Below, piece after piece: positions 22,201 to 26,079 of a stretch of DNA of 64,000 bases (its first letter is position 1; every line of letters begins with the position of its first letter). Source of the DNA: Pseudooceanicola antarcticus (lineage in GTDB: Bacteria > Pseudomonadota > Alphaproteobacteria > Rhodobacterales > Rhodobacteraceae); assembly GCF_900215355.1 (NCBI RefSeq), contig NZ_OBEA01000009.1, positions 1 through 64,000 on the forward strand, in the 5' to 3' direction. The notes beneath the pieces were generated by a model, which was given only the letters and a program-made list of their open reading frames with translations, ran no database searches and was not told the DNA's origin. Made by a program: the position numbers and the translations under genes.

Positions 22201-24998
22201 TTGCCGGCCACGTCGATGGCGTAATAGCGATCGGTGCCGCCGGTGCCGGTGATGCTGTCGGCCCCCATGGAGGCCTGGAAGGTATCGTCCTGGGCCGAGC
22301 CGATCAGCGTATCCGCGCCATCTCCGCCGCGCATCGAGATCGTGCCGGCCGTGTAGGCGCTGGCGTCCATCAGGATGCCGGTGGCAAGCCCGTCCTTGGC
22401 CAGCAGGACCACGTCGCTGACGCCGGTGAAGCTGGCCACCACGTCGCCCGCGGCCGTGTCCTTGCGCAGCTCGCCATCGAGCAGCACGAGGTCCTGCGCG
22501 GCATAGCCATAGCCCAGGGTATCGGTGCCCGCACCGCCCTGGATGGTGGGCGAGAAGGAGGTGAAGTCGACATCGCCGAAGGCCAGCAGGTCATCGCCGG
22601 ACAGGCCCTGGATCAGCTTGGTCTCGCTGCCGCCCGTGAGAGCGTCGTTCTTGGTGGTACCGATCAGCACCTCGACCGCGCCGGTGAAGGCCTGGAAGCC
22701 CGCGACGGCGCCTTCCATGAGGTCGGTGATCACGTCGCCGGTGTATTCGCCGTAGTCGCCGCCGTCGCCTGCGTAGCTCAGCGTCAGCTTGGAGCCGCCA
22801 GAATTCGAGCCACGCTGGATGTTGGTATAGCCGAGGGTCAGCGCCCCGGAGACCACCACCGCGCCGGCGTAGACATCGGTCACGTACCAGGTCAGCACAT
22901 CGGTGGGGATGTTGAACTCGATGGTGTCGGGATCGTCGGAGCTGCCCTGCCCCTCGAAGTTCTCGACATCCGTGAAGCTGGCCCCTGCGCCCAGGTCGGT
23001 ACCGGTGCCCGTCTTCAGCTCAAGCGCGAAGGAGCCATCGGCGCCATTGCCGTCGACATTGGTGACGGTGAAATGCGAGCCCAGCGGATCGCGGGTCTGG
23101 ATGCCCGCCGTGGTGTCGTCGAGGTCGATCGGCAGCGCCGCCCCCTCGTCGAAATCGCTGGCGTAGACGGTATAGACCGCGTCCAGCGCATCGGTGTCGC
23201 CCTTCAGCGTGTCCTTGCCCGCGCCGCCGGAGATGGTCGCGGCCGCGCTGAACTTGGTCAGGGTGATCGTGTCGTCACCCGCGCCGGTCGAGATGTAGAC
23301 CGTATCCGAGGCGGCGATGATCTCGTCGTTGCCGCCGCCGGTGATCACCGCGTTGAAGCCCGCGTGCAGCGACAGGCCGGTCGAGGTGCCCTGCTGGAAA
23401 TCGACCGAGACATCGCTGTCCCAGGCCGAGAAGTTCAGGGTCGAGACGCCGGTGGCCTCGCTCTCGAGCTCTTCGACGCCGCGCGCCGAAAGGGCCGCGC
23501 CGGCCGTGACATAGGTCACGGTCAGCTCGGGCTTGTCGGTATCGTCGCCCGAGAAGGCCACGCTGACATCCCCGGCGAAATCGAGGATCAGCTTGTCCTC
23601 GCTGTCACCGCCGGTCAGGTCATCGGCGCCCCAGACGGTCGAATAGGTGCCGAGGCTGACCCAGTCGAGCGCGCTCGAGGCATCGGAGGGATCGTCGGGC
23701 AGCTCGAAGAACTCGACGTTGAGGGTGGCCTCGGGACGGGTGTTCGAGGTGATCGCGTCGATGGTCCATTCCAGCAGGTCATCGGTGCCGGTCACGGAGT
23801 CGTCGCCGCCGCCGAGGTTGAAGACCACGCCCTGGCCCAGGCGCACCGCATCCTCGCCGCCGGTGCCGGTGAAGCCGGTGACGTTGCGCACGTCCAGCAT
23901 CCAGCGCACCGCGTCGCGGTCGGTGTCATTGGCGTCATAGAGGCTGAGCTGGCCGCCTTCGGCGCTGAAGTCCGCCCCCGCCTGGCCGGCGGTGCGGCTC
24001 TCGAAGGCCAGGTTCAGGTGGGTGTCATTGCCCTTGAAGGCATCGACGCCCGAGATCGAAAGAGAGGTGGCGCGAGACAGCGTGCTGTCGGAGGTCGCGC
24101 TGGCCGAGGTGCCGGCGGTGAACCGCTCGAAGAGCGTGCCCGAGGTATCCCAGGTGACCTTCCATTCCGAGCCGACGCCGATCTCGTCGACCAGCACGTC
24201 GCGGTTGGCCTCGAAGGAGAAGTTCTCGACCCCGTCGAAGGAGAAGGCGTAATCGCGGCCGCCGTCGTAGGTCACCTTGGTGTCGATGGAGGTATCGTTG
24301 GCGTCGGGATCGTCGGTGTCGCCGGTGGCCGCCATGATCGACAGCTCACCGCCCGCGGTCGAGCCGGACAGGCTGTCCAGCGTCCAGATCACGCCCTCGG
24401 GCGAGGCGGGGCCGACCAGGGTGTCGTCACCACCGCCCAGGTTGATGTCGAAGGACAGTGCCGAGGCGATCGAGAGGATCGACTCGTCGACGACCAGCGT
24501 GTCGCCGTCCGCCGATGCGGTGATCGACAGCGAAGTGATCATGTCGGGGTTGATCGCATCCACGTCGCCCACGACCACGCGGGACTCGCCGTCGATCTCG
24601 ATGATGCGGCGTTCGGCGATCACGACCGCCGAGCTGTCGTCGGCGTTGATCCCCTGCACCAGCTGGACACGCAGTTCCTTCTGGTTGTCAGGCTCTTCTT
24701 CGGTGCCGGCGTTGTAGCTGACCTCTGCCACGCGCAGCGAGGCATTGCCCGCCAGCGCGAAGCTGGCGCTGATCGGGTCCGCCGAGAGCAGCAGGCGCGG
24801 CTCGAGGTTGTCGATGGCAGGGCGGCGCTTGGGCAGACGGGCGCGCGGCTTCCTGCGGAACATTCCACGGGTGAACCCGTCAAGGAAATCCGAAAGCGTC
24901 GGCTGAGTGGCGGGGGCGGAGCCAGGGCGCATCACCGGGAGCAGATCGTCCACGGCTGTGGCGTTCTGTCGGTCCGATTTGTCGAAGATCTTACTCAT
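1..24998 (-). CDS. Giant LEPR-XLL / RTX-type repeat surface protein, partial (C-terminus beyond left edge)
   Basis: One minus-strand frame starts at the ATG at 24998 and stays open to base 1, giving 8,332 complete codons and no stop. I translated most of it, and the frame at the left edge agrees with the frame at the start. The start follows a G-rich Shine-Dalgarno-like stretch only about 3 bases upstream, and the N-terminus MSKIFDKSDRQN leads into the LEPR-XLL motif at residues 65-71. The body holds Asp/Gly RTX-like repeats, a long Ala/Val/Gly/Ser beta-repeat region, an alpha-helical stretch, Calx-beta-like segments and more RTX repeats at the visible end. There is no Sec signal peptide. By family knowledge such proteins are secreted and surface-associated, usually by type I secretion with a C-terminal signal, which here would lie outside the window. 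The TolC and SapC genes just upstream fit that. Adhesion or an S-layer-like role is inference. Confidence 0.93.
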   Translation of the reverse strand, partial: MSKIFDKSDRQNATAVDDLLPVMRPGSAPATQPTLSDFLDGFTRGMFRRKPRARLPKRRPAIDNLEPRLLLSADPISASFALAGNASLRVAEVSYNAGTEEEPDNQKELRVQLVQGINADDSSAVVIAERRIIEIDGESRVVVGDVDAINPDMITSLSITASADGDTLVVDESILSIASALSFDINLGGGDDTLVGPASPEGVIWTLDSLSGSTAGGELSIMAATGDTDDPDANDTSIDTKVTYDGGRDYAFSFDGVENFSFEANRDVLVDEIGVGSEWKVTWDTSGTLFERFTAGTSASATSDSTLSRATSLSISGVDAFKGNDTHLNLAFESRTAGQAGADFSAEGGQLSLYDANDTDRDAVRWMLDVRNVTGFTGTGGEDAVRLGQGVVFNLGGGDDSVTGTDDLLEWTIDAITSNTRPEATLNVEFFELPDDPSDASSALDWVSLGTYSTVWGADDLTGGDSEDKLILDFAGDVSVAFSGDDTDKPELTVTYVTAGAALSARGVEELESEATGVSTLNFSAWDSDVSVDFQQGTSTGLSLHAGFNAVITGGGNDEIIAASDTVYISTGAGDDTITLTKFSAAATISGGAGKDTLKGDTDALDAVYTVYASDFDEGAALPIDLDDTTAGIQTRDPLGSHFTVTNVDGNGADGSFALELKTGTGTDLGAGASFTDVENFEGQGSSDDPDTIEFNIPTDVLTWYVTDVYAGAVVVSGALTLGYTNIQRGSNSGGSKLTLSYAGDGGDYGEYTGDVITDLMEGAVAGFQAFTGAVEVLIGTTKNDALTGGSETKLIQGLSGDDLLAFGDVDFTSFSPTIQGGAGTDTLGYGYAAQDLVLLDGELRKDTAAGDVVASFTGVSDVVLLAKDGLATGILMDASAYTAGTISMRGGDGADTLIGSAQDDTFQASMGADSITGTGGTDRYYAIDVAGNWTAADDATDTFIEVTKNTGDTDTLTGDFDRLTFSGDETDNTFDASGLTLASVMLVGNGGDDTLVGGSDDDTLSGGSGEDSFDGGSGDDLLIEAGARQYILTDTSLIHDMDSDTDFIMSLDLPESTGADDFFRLTLVLEDGTELTTAPLAFSDSDADVIQAIRGFQQFDSESLEITVSRDATSNAITGVTLTFTYAYQGRDLGLMLKAAGTATPDAGSATAFSLETQDTETSGDDVIEGTRAGSPESVANIENADLSLDLSVGGYVDVSGFTGSAMITGSSRNDEVVVGAGHAVDLGDGDDTVVVTGAGTYDSTNLVLDGGAGFDRIVGAGQTNQTLDDDWLSFNANSALSANKVAHSGFEDFVLIGTTGADTLDASGLGKAELTAATLISDLNGGFGLPIRYSNDSTITYEDSTGSTQTVDTGETFYDLKVIHPDGTIAYLDLDGSEETMQDVLDAFNDLDGITASITDGELVISSSKGSGTLSFEGVEVTEDDGSGGTTVWVDDSLLEALGLGQIAFSGSSVTAALAGGAKVMIQGLAGADDITGSDGNDLIIAGTTAAEGDTIDGGAGRDHLLLTRSGWAGSLDIDGDSSSFTVEDTSGPTTLLTATNVEILEVRGTSADQTIDAEGFSADLIYRSGGGADTVKKSQGTDTLILEDYAGGATLAVDSNVSAGDAANAFDLIYFDFTGSVPSGIMDAVDYTANGTGDVAFNAIIGAPPAKLEQSWLTRYENSGAYDMTIDSNVTFGAGNFTFSASSIVIAGDVVQTGDSDSRIVFETLNFTQMRDTTISSTGDLIFVGRAEDRRWTTGFWQPTSNTINYQFGYGGNVSGDDDRDAVISAKNIRIDLRAGKLPAENVSTGDPADEQSFWAGLGESAADIGQGLIDALEDMSLISANTKTYSSITLVASEHTKFETTGTGDDGNLVIRVATEEVSKAKPIAILAALGFGLSEVYHDVQILGELDLTGDFDLRSSVDVTNDVIAESGGLGGVGLGFAVSIALIENNVLVDAASGSHVQGDLRAEANSVERMLVTAGASTGDDGLFALAAGVQVGTNTTTARVTSEDLTVDGNLIVQAQNVLGAVSKKLGYIVPFAASPGVMSSASVGSVSGGNVVDDFLKDLNPLGPIKSVVSAKASAWLLAGDPNAFSKWLGEKLGDGDSDAAYKPPFQLGGAVGVFVDIDNVTASVGYDDGSDSLIKVGGSVDVYGTASVRPTMAAFAFASNEGESDQGKKLESSKFAATLAVNVGVLKITADAEIESGTVLRTQGDVTVNAAAENSFDITATWLSTLFMPLVEAFSDPDYTPADGEQDISAGDIVELDDGTQYKAKTSRLKVDLSTEDFANEPADWEAVDWSNYVIGFIGELATYLDDNFGLVTKLFNIWEQSFARGEKASVALAGHYLDTNYTANAMIRDGAKVVITSDGTDGADAVADSKVTVSASATDQNIIGLGNIAPFGMSFSNPADTKNKGFGGAIAAHYTGIKDSFKKSSAVQNPLGEGETETAIGGSIAINVEGTNAIAEIGDVWIKADNLDVTASTHHLGVSLAAAGGKGGKLSINGAWNHYNIDAVSRAEIGAGSTITLSGDLTVGATERVDLFAFAGGVSSSSGVSVGLSGVTVITDRTARAQVAGDGSGGVFNITGDASFSATSAGVTLMGAVAAAKTADAPKSAQSSSDTGSLAGSSGTGSALSSSGSSAGAASSKGGVAVSGSAAALEETVNVHVTVSNLASLSANALTLTAQDETTKVLIAGAGSVSTSSSGQSTVGVSGAVTAVNSTKNISALVSTDSNEFVLTLGSLDLTALDKAGYFLFAAGVAVATGSKGVGVTGSLTVAVNRTEIEAGLVGTSSHQVTLAGTPEVTIKAENSSDWISVAGAAAYGGKAGVGVALSFSVIESLVTAMAEYVGNATGVSADGFTLSALNDVVIDSVAFGIAGSKEASGGAGVGMVALNHYASSTVAKVTGSDIEVGDDGGLTISALETSWLGVGAGGAALSAGNVAVGIAVAVNIVTSAKNDDDETHGTEVLISDSSLTTGTTPMVLLAGNDMDLVAVAVGAAVSKKVALAGSAAANRSFLGSKVSVDGTSVLTSGSTLRAEAYDESTYVAVAGGFGVALSGSGGGAGGAGIALNLIDTPVTVKLDGTISATGATSLIARAEQGLVTVAIGGAGSGGISIGGSVATSTLTGDVKVDIGSSGTWTVADLTATATDSSYITNIAGAVGISLGNGGVGLAFGVVDNRRSVTSKVTGDITITSSGHVTIAAGAEAPVGAGDDYGFLDDAVAGLADDVFSQTDVSRDDLKSQSVNITAAIGGSKMVGIGINVASTYIERDIVAEIGDGATINLNSTATTTADSQTGQTPGLQVSALDGSGIVTVSVGAAAALGMGSAVAIAVAGSVAVARIDSDVEARIGSATVNLNNQADLGVTASNDAYITSVAFGAAVAIGGTSGAGAVGFSAASNQISSVTGARLGATVTGSGGVSGQNDLFLDVDNSATIVSVSLAAAVAGTTGPVGFAGGGAGSGNTIKGATYALVESATISGVDDMTVDAYSDADITAVVVGLAVAVAAGGGAGGGVALGVAVAVNQTDGPSSAVSGLPADHGFIVASRVTDSLVTLDGDFTLQAKSEIDIDAHVVAASVAVAATGGFGLAGAGAGAGAANLGQAEVLAEVSGSSTSHKLVADNVSITALNLADIYSGVGSAAVAVSVAGGSAVSVSVAVAVARNEMKAETIARITGLTGAGLLDVENSLSVQAKTSASGRKLEIEAIAVAASVSVAGSGAAAVAISGAGAFAFNKITGSTLAEITSVNAGTAGSLVLSAVNSAKITASVVSVSVAIGAAGSGGGLGVSIGATHVSNDIGTSDEAFDVTARLLDAGLSMTGASTISATNNSVISAVGNANSVAVGVDSYAAGAVSGAGAGVTNSIYTDTSVQIERTASYGNTSKYLETETLTLVASDTSSATATAVGASLAAAVAPVGVGVAISIGAAIARNDLRTSASILITDNALTSAPMILAGVDSDGAGADTAQGWINADATNDATAKAYSVAASVAAGGGLFGGLALSGAGANSTNVIKNTSEIVITDARIKTVGTNASDDAIGDMSFVATSTTRSTSAVTSAAVAASAGIIAGAGSIGISISNSQIGGESEADRDHVTRVYATGSYLDAADDLDLQAMATEEHHLRVAAASVAIAIGIGGGVAAAGLGINVTNFSTVEAIAQDSYLVAGGSITVQTDANTTVDDTVDGVEGSTMVGTATSAGLAAVSISVSLLNVDIANASRAQILGGVGNDTMVDAGENVTVFADATSKANDLNGIGVTLAVGGYAATGGGLNIFLDTANTVLAEIDLDNANRQVEARSGTVTVKANEVVEMSSNVDNVSIAAAPIGLAIGAAVLESRHRSTVRSAVRDVSVTAQDIVLWSKSDLDITEVGAVGVSVGTVAAVVNVGTAVAEGQVQTIIDNASLVAGNQITGLATYDMFLRSSNTGVAAGLGALGSSNAIIEGGTGHTYDSQLKVINGSSLQAEIISLSSELKSDIWAKATAGGGGGVAGAGAATVLTDEASADTVIDDGTSLTAGSVTITARAEREVDGAADAYALAVASGTGAYLSLTSTGDATVRFVQGTGAADDRTLIIARTVKIQSYNKLYKEGIVDSGDGKKVENNVVTGAGNLIGFSYLGTGAEIGTSSDKSVSQVDLGKTRIVGVGSYDEPGSVTLRALTDHSVADAIEVHAVSGIAGAAVATGSQIIRAETDVSMDGASIENFAGDVTVETRAYMRNTADAAIFQAGYLSANLGISVTAKTYSDTTINIDDSLIQASRLALTAGKANGTVNSIVSRTAANGSLVSLGVSLGVAVQNNTTDLNSDVNITGNSQLMSSGNVFIEAKDGISSFGYDGLVLVLAVPPYGYNVTNDGGQSTSNTVEIAETAKIRAGVNFESRFMVYDAADFFDKNNSNTTFTYGDAERELTDAEKTALGLDLTQEYTIGFWDSSELSMDLFYGDIVTLSAGSTGATGVTGGYYRFIGGDDGGVVTLNMNTADYTNSALWQRIYSPSQEQIDTAYQSDAGGFMRDALDEQVVVIRPTAINAPTISVGRLATLLASQYKQVQQWISEYDTNEEALVRYQAQLEQIATQMRQLGLTPPDENGGIVEDTLETLFITIPDITASPGSIFIESDAAASAFAGLVAGGTPVLKAHKDVEITVYSNMMLMHRVGDVIIDNTKVARYSAYTGDYTEFYPGNIYVNDVKMTGADDGTEPSATITVSVAAMNRNDYAYIDAIDQYFLDEFNAGNFDQLQTTPTLPPDLYILGSVINELGNVTLNNDTAAIRVSGQISGATVNISAGGDFTISTDWYHVGSNPRLYAGLSGFVGNVEPSDTAKGTKVTDYLSDTHDPDGYLSTIEAAIASTAANSAVVANGMISIVATYVNVNGLIQSGVTEASITIDENFNAPTYDTSLSGEDGQAIDGVAFGEINGTAVPVTGRWDAGEQAFILDDMLFSGGRIEITGNVISTGAGRLVVASGYANVSIRNNSSYKLIVNEIDTSTDRQGVIQITDTLYTSDHEDSVARRTTFTENAGSVTRTESYGLISRDGDGNFQGIQFVDLATLSDSATDSYSPQEGTYYIYSQGQRTVEQTIETRYKKTFNLFFNFNAGGGTLLSKNVETLDDQPLVESQALSSYDDLIALGGWTQTPTASAGNHPDVLVRYQNISNPEVELVAADVVKSSDGTYYKYTGTEPLKILVANLFETDGSLKAEYDDDFDVDSTASFSASDRDNGRFLHDFENYTTTTRKWTEGGGYMKKKTVYNEKTTVEGLKKYWDVAILADHAISIEFANQSATPEVRIESVGDVVIAGDIKTAPDAKVYLNPLFSLPSGGGKQAHGGSITAEDGVSVSGYLQAVDTDGSVTLTLVNFVTSDAPSWSAGDASAPSDARLLDIRATGDIFITVGSDTNDRGVAKVKEVISSGGDVVIRAPQGIYGTSGGVVGGNRVELQASGGVIGTAGQAVEINTDHTDTEGGFAAAAGLGMNVTEVASDLHLVQPKYIVTSFIRADELGPISVGSLSGAVQLTAAAGSIYDYNFETDGAITAARLEAYKDRLGLTDGNRTVIGFQLDAEKRAEYADYIEYWTNIREELGDGAVSSDLTSLSTYDDLVAALAASDEDISVSEAETIIYDTYNDLHQQYYDKPLFTNELYSKYYSVIWVSGETSDLTSMSSYIAEVDRQLAAMAGALINARYDTVHQLLAGEDTGTDSDLRDYITLIHSDANTKTALTELASFQTYLEEQAGGAADWALLSDTQQEAAIEAAKDRFEDIHNSIWSFDHAVLTGYIDYVRATNPTEGATDGGGEYLSAAQEMAQGGAVRAQIAAYDAALPGFDGAAEKSAIEAELSYLYEALHEANKSRDQLDTYVESLFLQGSAREAAIDAAMSSYGSIDSTLSSAVALELYPLLEISAVTGGAGAAAENANIIAAEVILSASGSADGQGKIGTLTEPVQIDFTLDLESLSPAEKLAQENLRRSLQVQDIVDVVYDLYVRTGGDATLTAQPEEGGLAADTSNWTKLNVIFTDYADGDTLSIGAGEVIAIWSAWPIEGQDDPAPTYRLFHNVSGGSQSVDVQSINWDSAGANWSEITSEKSFAEDPAFVSVSDGDIFADLWSVQRVSARPFADVNLRALNATAALLLTMNSDGLAGIGHDGATLNVAGANAGGFLRIVSTGSIFDVASGGYAATAQDYVSLVADGSIGSSDDFFRVNISDGSTLLLQTGQNAFIEQKGGALTLSRGLVGGSLEIITPDDLRLGDVDVLGNAKLVVGGDLLDAAADDADPSLDLTAVKVELDVTGSVGTSSNRIEIDLSGGLFGDVGGSLYVSDYDQFDLVEGEDLAITGTADIAVRQAISGAEGATLSANVLILDSRFSYIGTQTVPFDLLITGTGGHLSAEAVNNIWITSAGALPLMRLTSQELVTLVVSGAVTNARSDSASNIETVYARIQADSIGTAGKALVTDVTRFSVQTDVGGAWIHELDALLLDSTYFEALAIDLAGTGVITSAGAMTISKEIDAAGQALTLGSGAQLTLTGAEAKVTAATLVVNAETALVLTGSTSLSASNATLRAGDSMSFSLESDVTVTGLLALQGDGSQFATDAEGATIEMYGTWDAATITLTTYGDADDILIKPARIDGDVTVKLGDGQDLFTLTSLNARDAADSFLIDGEGGSDEFIVNRPDEARYYELTFSDTGADGDGADILTINGRDDADDTVLVRPNFVALMNKDAEGAITDDYERINYDASINGRIRINTLGGEDFIASDDTGTMFTLDGGAGDDTFQIGQLYGADRQAPYVAVGDEIATVETTQGFLTPGNSQAMVIFGGAGHDTFNVYSNKALTKLFGESGNDTFVVRAFVLKLDSSITAGGGETEVFGGAGDDKVLYNINAPLSIDGGSGTDTIVVLGTEAADSFLITDGGIYGAGLNISFAGVEKAEVDGLEGDDTFYVLSTAEGMVVTVIGGLGADTISIAGDVTSEIVSQEVEGTSSVVNHSVISEDPAFDQIFVDGIRLNVASEESGLFEVDTSGLAVLDEGGTYGSYRIRMNEAIAGTVYLTVSAARSSSEDRDLTDVDPALSALVATSATGEYASAQVIEFTNANEWVTVYVKAPQDSAEEGTRDVVISHSAKGDGLSSTPRIANAEITVYDDDLPMVLVEGNVSTIELVEGGSAYALQIRLSRAPAPGETITVTPSFEGSDIELDLASVTFDASNWSDAQTINITATDDTDVENYESHKLKLEVTSDDAASDYLGNVPVEIDVQVADNDKGSVIITETNGSTIVSQGASDSYTMVLSKAPTADVVVSVLSDGLTVPSSSDPRFANGQVTFTADNWDQPVEIILTKADVPPTEGQPTVKVGAQEQVLTGIRGPLYVYGGVGPGIDRALEPGLTLPSESDEDLPEVSTPTDETTKTDTLLFFNAGNLTGQSGTLTETSLTGFGMVETDLRLNEGTRTSPSYVYYAAGITYDEFEVVELMLGQGDDTLAIDSTAAGAITVVHGGGGSDTITVTKPTDGEAQAGGEDRVLAIFGDTTQSGDRYSSYVGTTDAGGEDISGLNGTARAFIAGGNDKIDASAAMGTVMISGGVGDDTITGSNYDDHLLGGSGHDEIHGLLGRDHIYGDNGLNIDLSQRNDLQDQLITVAYTQDPLADGFDMQTGDGLSVAGDDTITSLGEAIILGDFGIIEQLDDVNRAFDTRSIARVSSMRDDEGGSDSITSGSGEDWIIAGAGADTISTSTGADIVLGDTGYLTLHGGTTPLVAASSQSVPASGADDQITLGDGNKWVIGGQGSDSITGANGDGVVLGDNGRIEQTALGAYVRIETTDSTVGGADEIDFGSGDMVVLGGRDADEILLGTGDHLISGDMAELDFINGVHTDFASINDEPAAG
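1560..2260 (-). other. Two Calx-beta-like segments of the giant protein
   Basis: Residues about 7,580-7,815 hold two successive segments with the Calx-beta-like pattern 'VTFDASNWSDAQTINITATDD' and 'VTFTADNWDQPVEIILTKAD', each after a VxVxEGG/NGS-type strand and ending near an acidic DND or DDD turn. Calx-beta modules bind calcium and often flank adhesive regions in large bacterial surface proteins. The assignment rests on these motifs alone. Confidence 0.55.
5700..7000 (-). other. Alpha-helical insertion within the giant protein
   Basis: Residues about 6,000-6,430 change character. The composition becomes rich in Glu, Lys, Arg, Gln, Tyr and Leu (for example AARLEAYKDRLGL and AEKRAEYADYIEYW), with spacing typical of amphipathic helices. 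Beta-repeat sequence lies on both sides. I do not recognise a named domain. It could be a coiled-coil stalk or an embedded functional domain. Confidence 0.6.
8500..19330 (-). other. Long Ala/Val/Gly/Ser beta-repeat (filamentous adhesin-like) region of the giant protein
   Basis: Residues about 1,890-5,500 consist of dozens of degenerate units in which small hydrophobic stretches such as GVGVAVAVN or AVSVSVAVAVARN alternate with polar turns. The composition resembles filamentous haemagglutinin or leukotoxin-type beta-helix repeats. A Ser/Gly-rich low-complexity linker lies near residues 2,600-2,635 (about 17,100-17,200). The units are too degenerate for me to give an exact repeat count. Confidence 0.7.
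21920..22043 (-). other. RTX-type Asp/Gly nonapeptide block in the N-terminal part of the giant protein
   Basis: Residues about 986-1027 read as consecutive GGxGxDxLxG-like units (GNGGDDTLVGG, SDDDTLSGG, SGEDSFDGG, SGDDLLIEAG). These are the classical calcium-binding parallel beta-roll repeats of type I-secreted proteins. More degenerate DDTLxG units occur on both sides, between about residues 190 and 1,500. Confidence 0.85.
24774..24881 (-). other. LEPR-XLL N-terminal motif region of the giant protein
   Basis: Residues about 40-75 contain a basic stretch (FRKKPRARLPKRRP) followed by NLEPRLLLSADP. The LEPR residues are 65-68 (bases 24795-24806), followed by LLL and SADP. This matches the LEPR-XLL motif known at the N-termini of very large repetitive bacterial proteins. 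Its molecular role is not established, but the motif identifies the family and supports the chosen start. Confidence 0.88.
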
Positions 24999-25119
24999 CT
25001 TCCCCCCGATTACTTTCCAGCTCGACGCGGATGCGCCGATAGCTTTTCAAATTACGCCGAAGCGTCAAAATTCTTTGGCGCGGCTGCGCCTTATTCTGCC
25101 GGTGCCAAATGCACCGATA

Positions 25120-25140
25120 GCCGGGCCTCAATGGCCCGGC
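25120..25140 (-). terminator. Hairpin between the SapC gene and the giant gene (possible attenuator)
   Basis: A perfect inverted repeat GCCGGGCC / GGCCCGGC encloses the 5-base loop TCAAT. No U-tract follows on the minus strand, so it is not a textbook intrinsic terminator. It may stabilise or attenuate the message entering the giant gene. Confidence 0.35.
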
Positions 25141-25187
25141 AGGTCGTCCGCCGGCCGGTAGCAGACCCGGCTGGCAAATCTGGTGTC

Positions 25188-25212
25188 CCCGGCCCTCCCC
25201 CGAAGGGCCGGG
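25188..25212 (-). terminator. Hairpin just after the SapC stop codon
   Basis: A 9-bp perfect stem CCCGGCCCT / AGGGCCGGG with a 7-base loop begins 10 bases past the SapC gene's stop. It lies upstream of the giant gene on the same strand. The stem is strong but is not followed by a clear U-run, so partial termination or mRNA processing is the likeliest role. Confidence 0.45.
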
Positions 25213-25221
25213 AAGCCGTTC

Positions 25222-26001
25222 TCAGAGCTCGGCCGGTTCGGCCTCTTCGGCCTCGGCGGGCGAGGCGGTTGGCTCGGGCTGGCCACCAAGCGCCTGGGCG
25301 ATCAGACGCTCGGCGTTGTGCATGGACAGCATGTGCAGCTGGATCAGATCCAGGTCGCCGGTGCGGAACAGCTGGGCGATCTTGTCGTCCGGCAGGGCGC
25401 GCAGCTTCTCGTTCGAGACGCGCCAGAAGCCGGTGATGCCGCCGGTCTTGCCGTCGCCGAGGCGATAGTCGATGCGGGCTTCTTCCAGCAGGTCCATCTC
25501 GGCCAGGCGATCACAGAAGGCCTGGGTCCGGTTGAAGGTCGCCTGGTATTCCTCGATGAAGCGCAGGACGGTCGACAGGTAGGTGGTTTCCTTGCCGTCG
25601 GCGTCGAAGAGACGCTCGCCGCGGTTGTCCTTGTTCAGACCCTCGAAGCTTTCGTCGACGCAGAGCGTCAGCTTGTCGTTGCCCTGCTGGGCCGAGAAGA
25701 CGAAGGGATAGCGGCGCAGGAAGGCCGGCACGTAGCGGCCGGTCCAGGCGCCCTCTTCGTTGACGAAGGCGCAGCGGCCCTCTTCGACACCGATCAGCGC
25801 CAGCGACACCGGGCCGGTCTCGGTCTTGGCGAAGACGATGGGCGCTTCCAGGGCGATCTTGGCGAATTCCACGTCAACGATCGGGACCGAGTTCAGCGTC
25901 TCTGCGAAGGCGAAAGAGGTGGTGCGGCGCACCGAGAGGTCCCGGTGGGTCTGCCGGTTCACGGGGACCACCTTGTCGTAGATCAGCAGCTGCTTGGTCA
26001 T
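25222..26001 (-). CDS. SapC family protein
   Basis: A 259-residue protein beginning MTKQLLIYDKVVPVN. It has the SapC-family pattern: an early VPVN / HRDLSV region, then PIVFAKTETGPVSLALIG, the GRYVPAFLRRYPFVF core, DESFEGLN, and a C-terminal FWRVSNEKLRALPDD segment. There is no signal peptide and no membrane segment. The last 25 residues are acidic and proline-rich. SapC proteins are known from S-layer and surface-protein loci, and their exact biochemical role is unclear. Here the gene sits between tolC (78 bp upstream) and the giant repeat protein gene (223 bp downstream), all on the same strand, so a cytoplasmic role in producing or exporting the giant protein is a reasonable inference. Confidence 0.85.
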   Translation of the reverse strand: MTKQLLIYDKVVPVNRQTHRDLSVRRTTSFAFAETLNSVPIVDVEFAKIALEAPIVFAKTETGPVSLALIGVEEGRCAFVNEEGAWTGRYVPAFLRRYPFVFSAQQGNDKLTLCVDESFEGLNKDNRGERLFDADGKETTYLSTVLRFIEEYQATFNRTQAFCDRLAEMDLLEEARIDYRLGDGKTGGITGFWRVSNEKLRALPDDKIAQLFRTGDLDLIQLHMLSMHNAERLIAQALGGQPEPTASPAEAEEAEPAEL

Positions 26002-26079
26002 CTGCGTTTTCGTCCTTTCATCTGGGTCAGGCTGTGCCTGGACCCTGTCGTATCTGCCCCGAGCGAGGGGGCTAATTCC

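Noticed and set aside
1..24998. Pseudogene or frameshift in the giant gene
   Set aside because: The start and the left edge agree in phase over 24,998 bases, and the translated stretches show no out-of-frame break. Compensating indels cannot be ruled out by eye but nothing suggests them.
42..25436. Three enormous plus-strand open frames (42-4622, 5178-15611, 16152-25436)
   Set aside because: They are antisense to the giant minus-strand gene. High GC at its third codon positions removes stops from the opposite strand. Their translations are repetitive Gly/Arg/His/Asp/Val-rich text without domains, while the minus frame has LEPR-XLL, RTX and Calx-beta motifs and one continuous phase.
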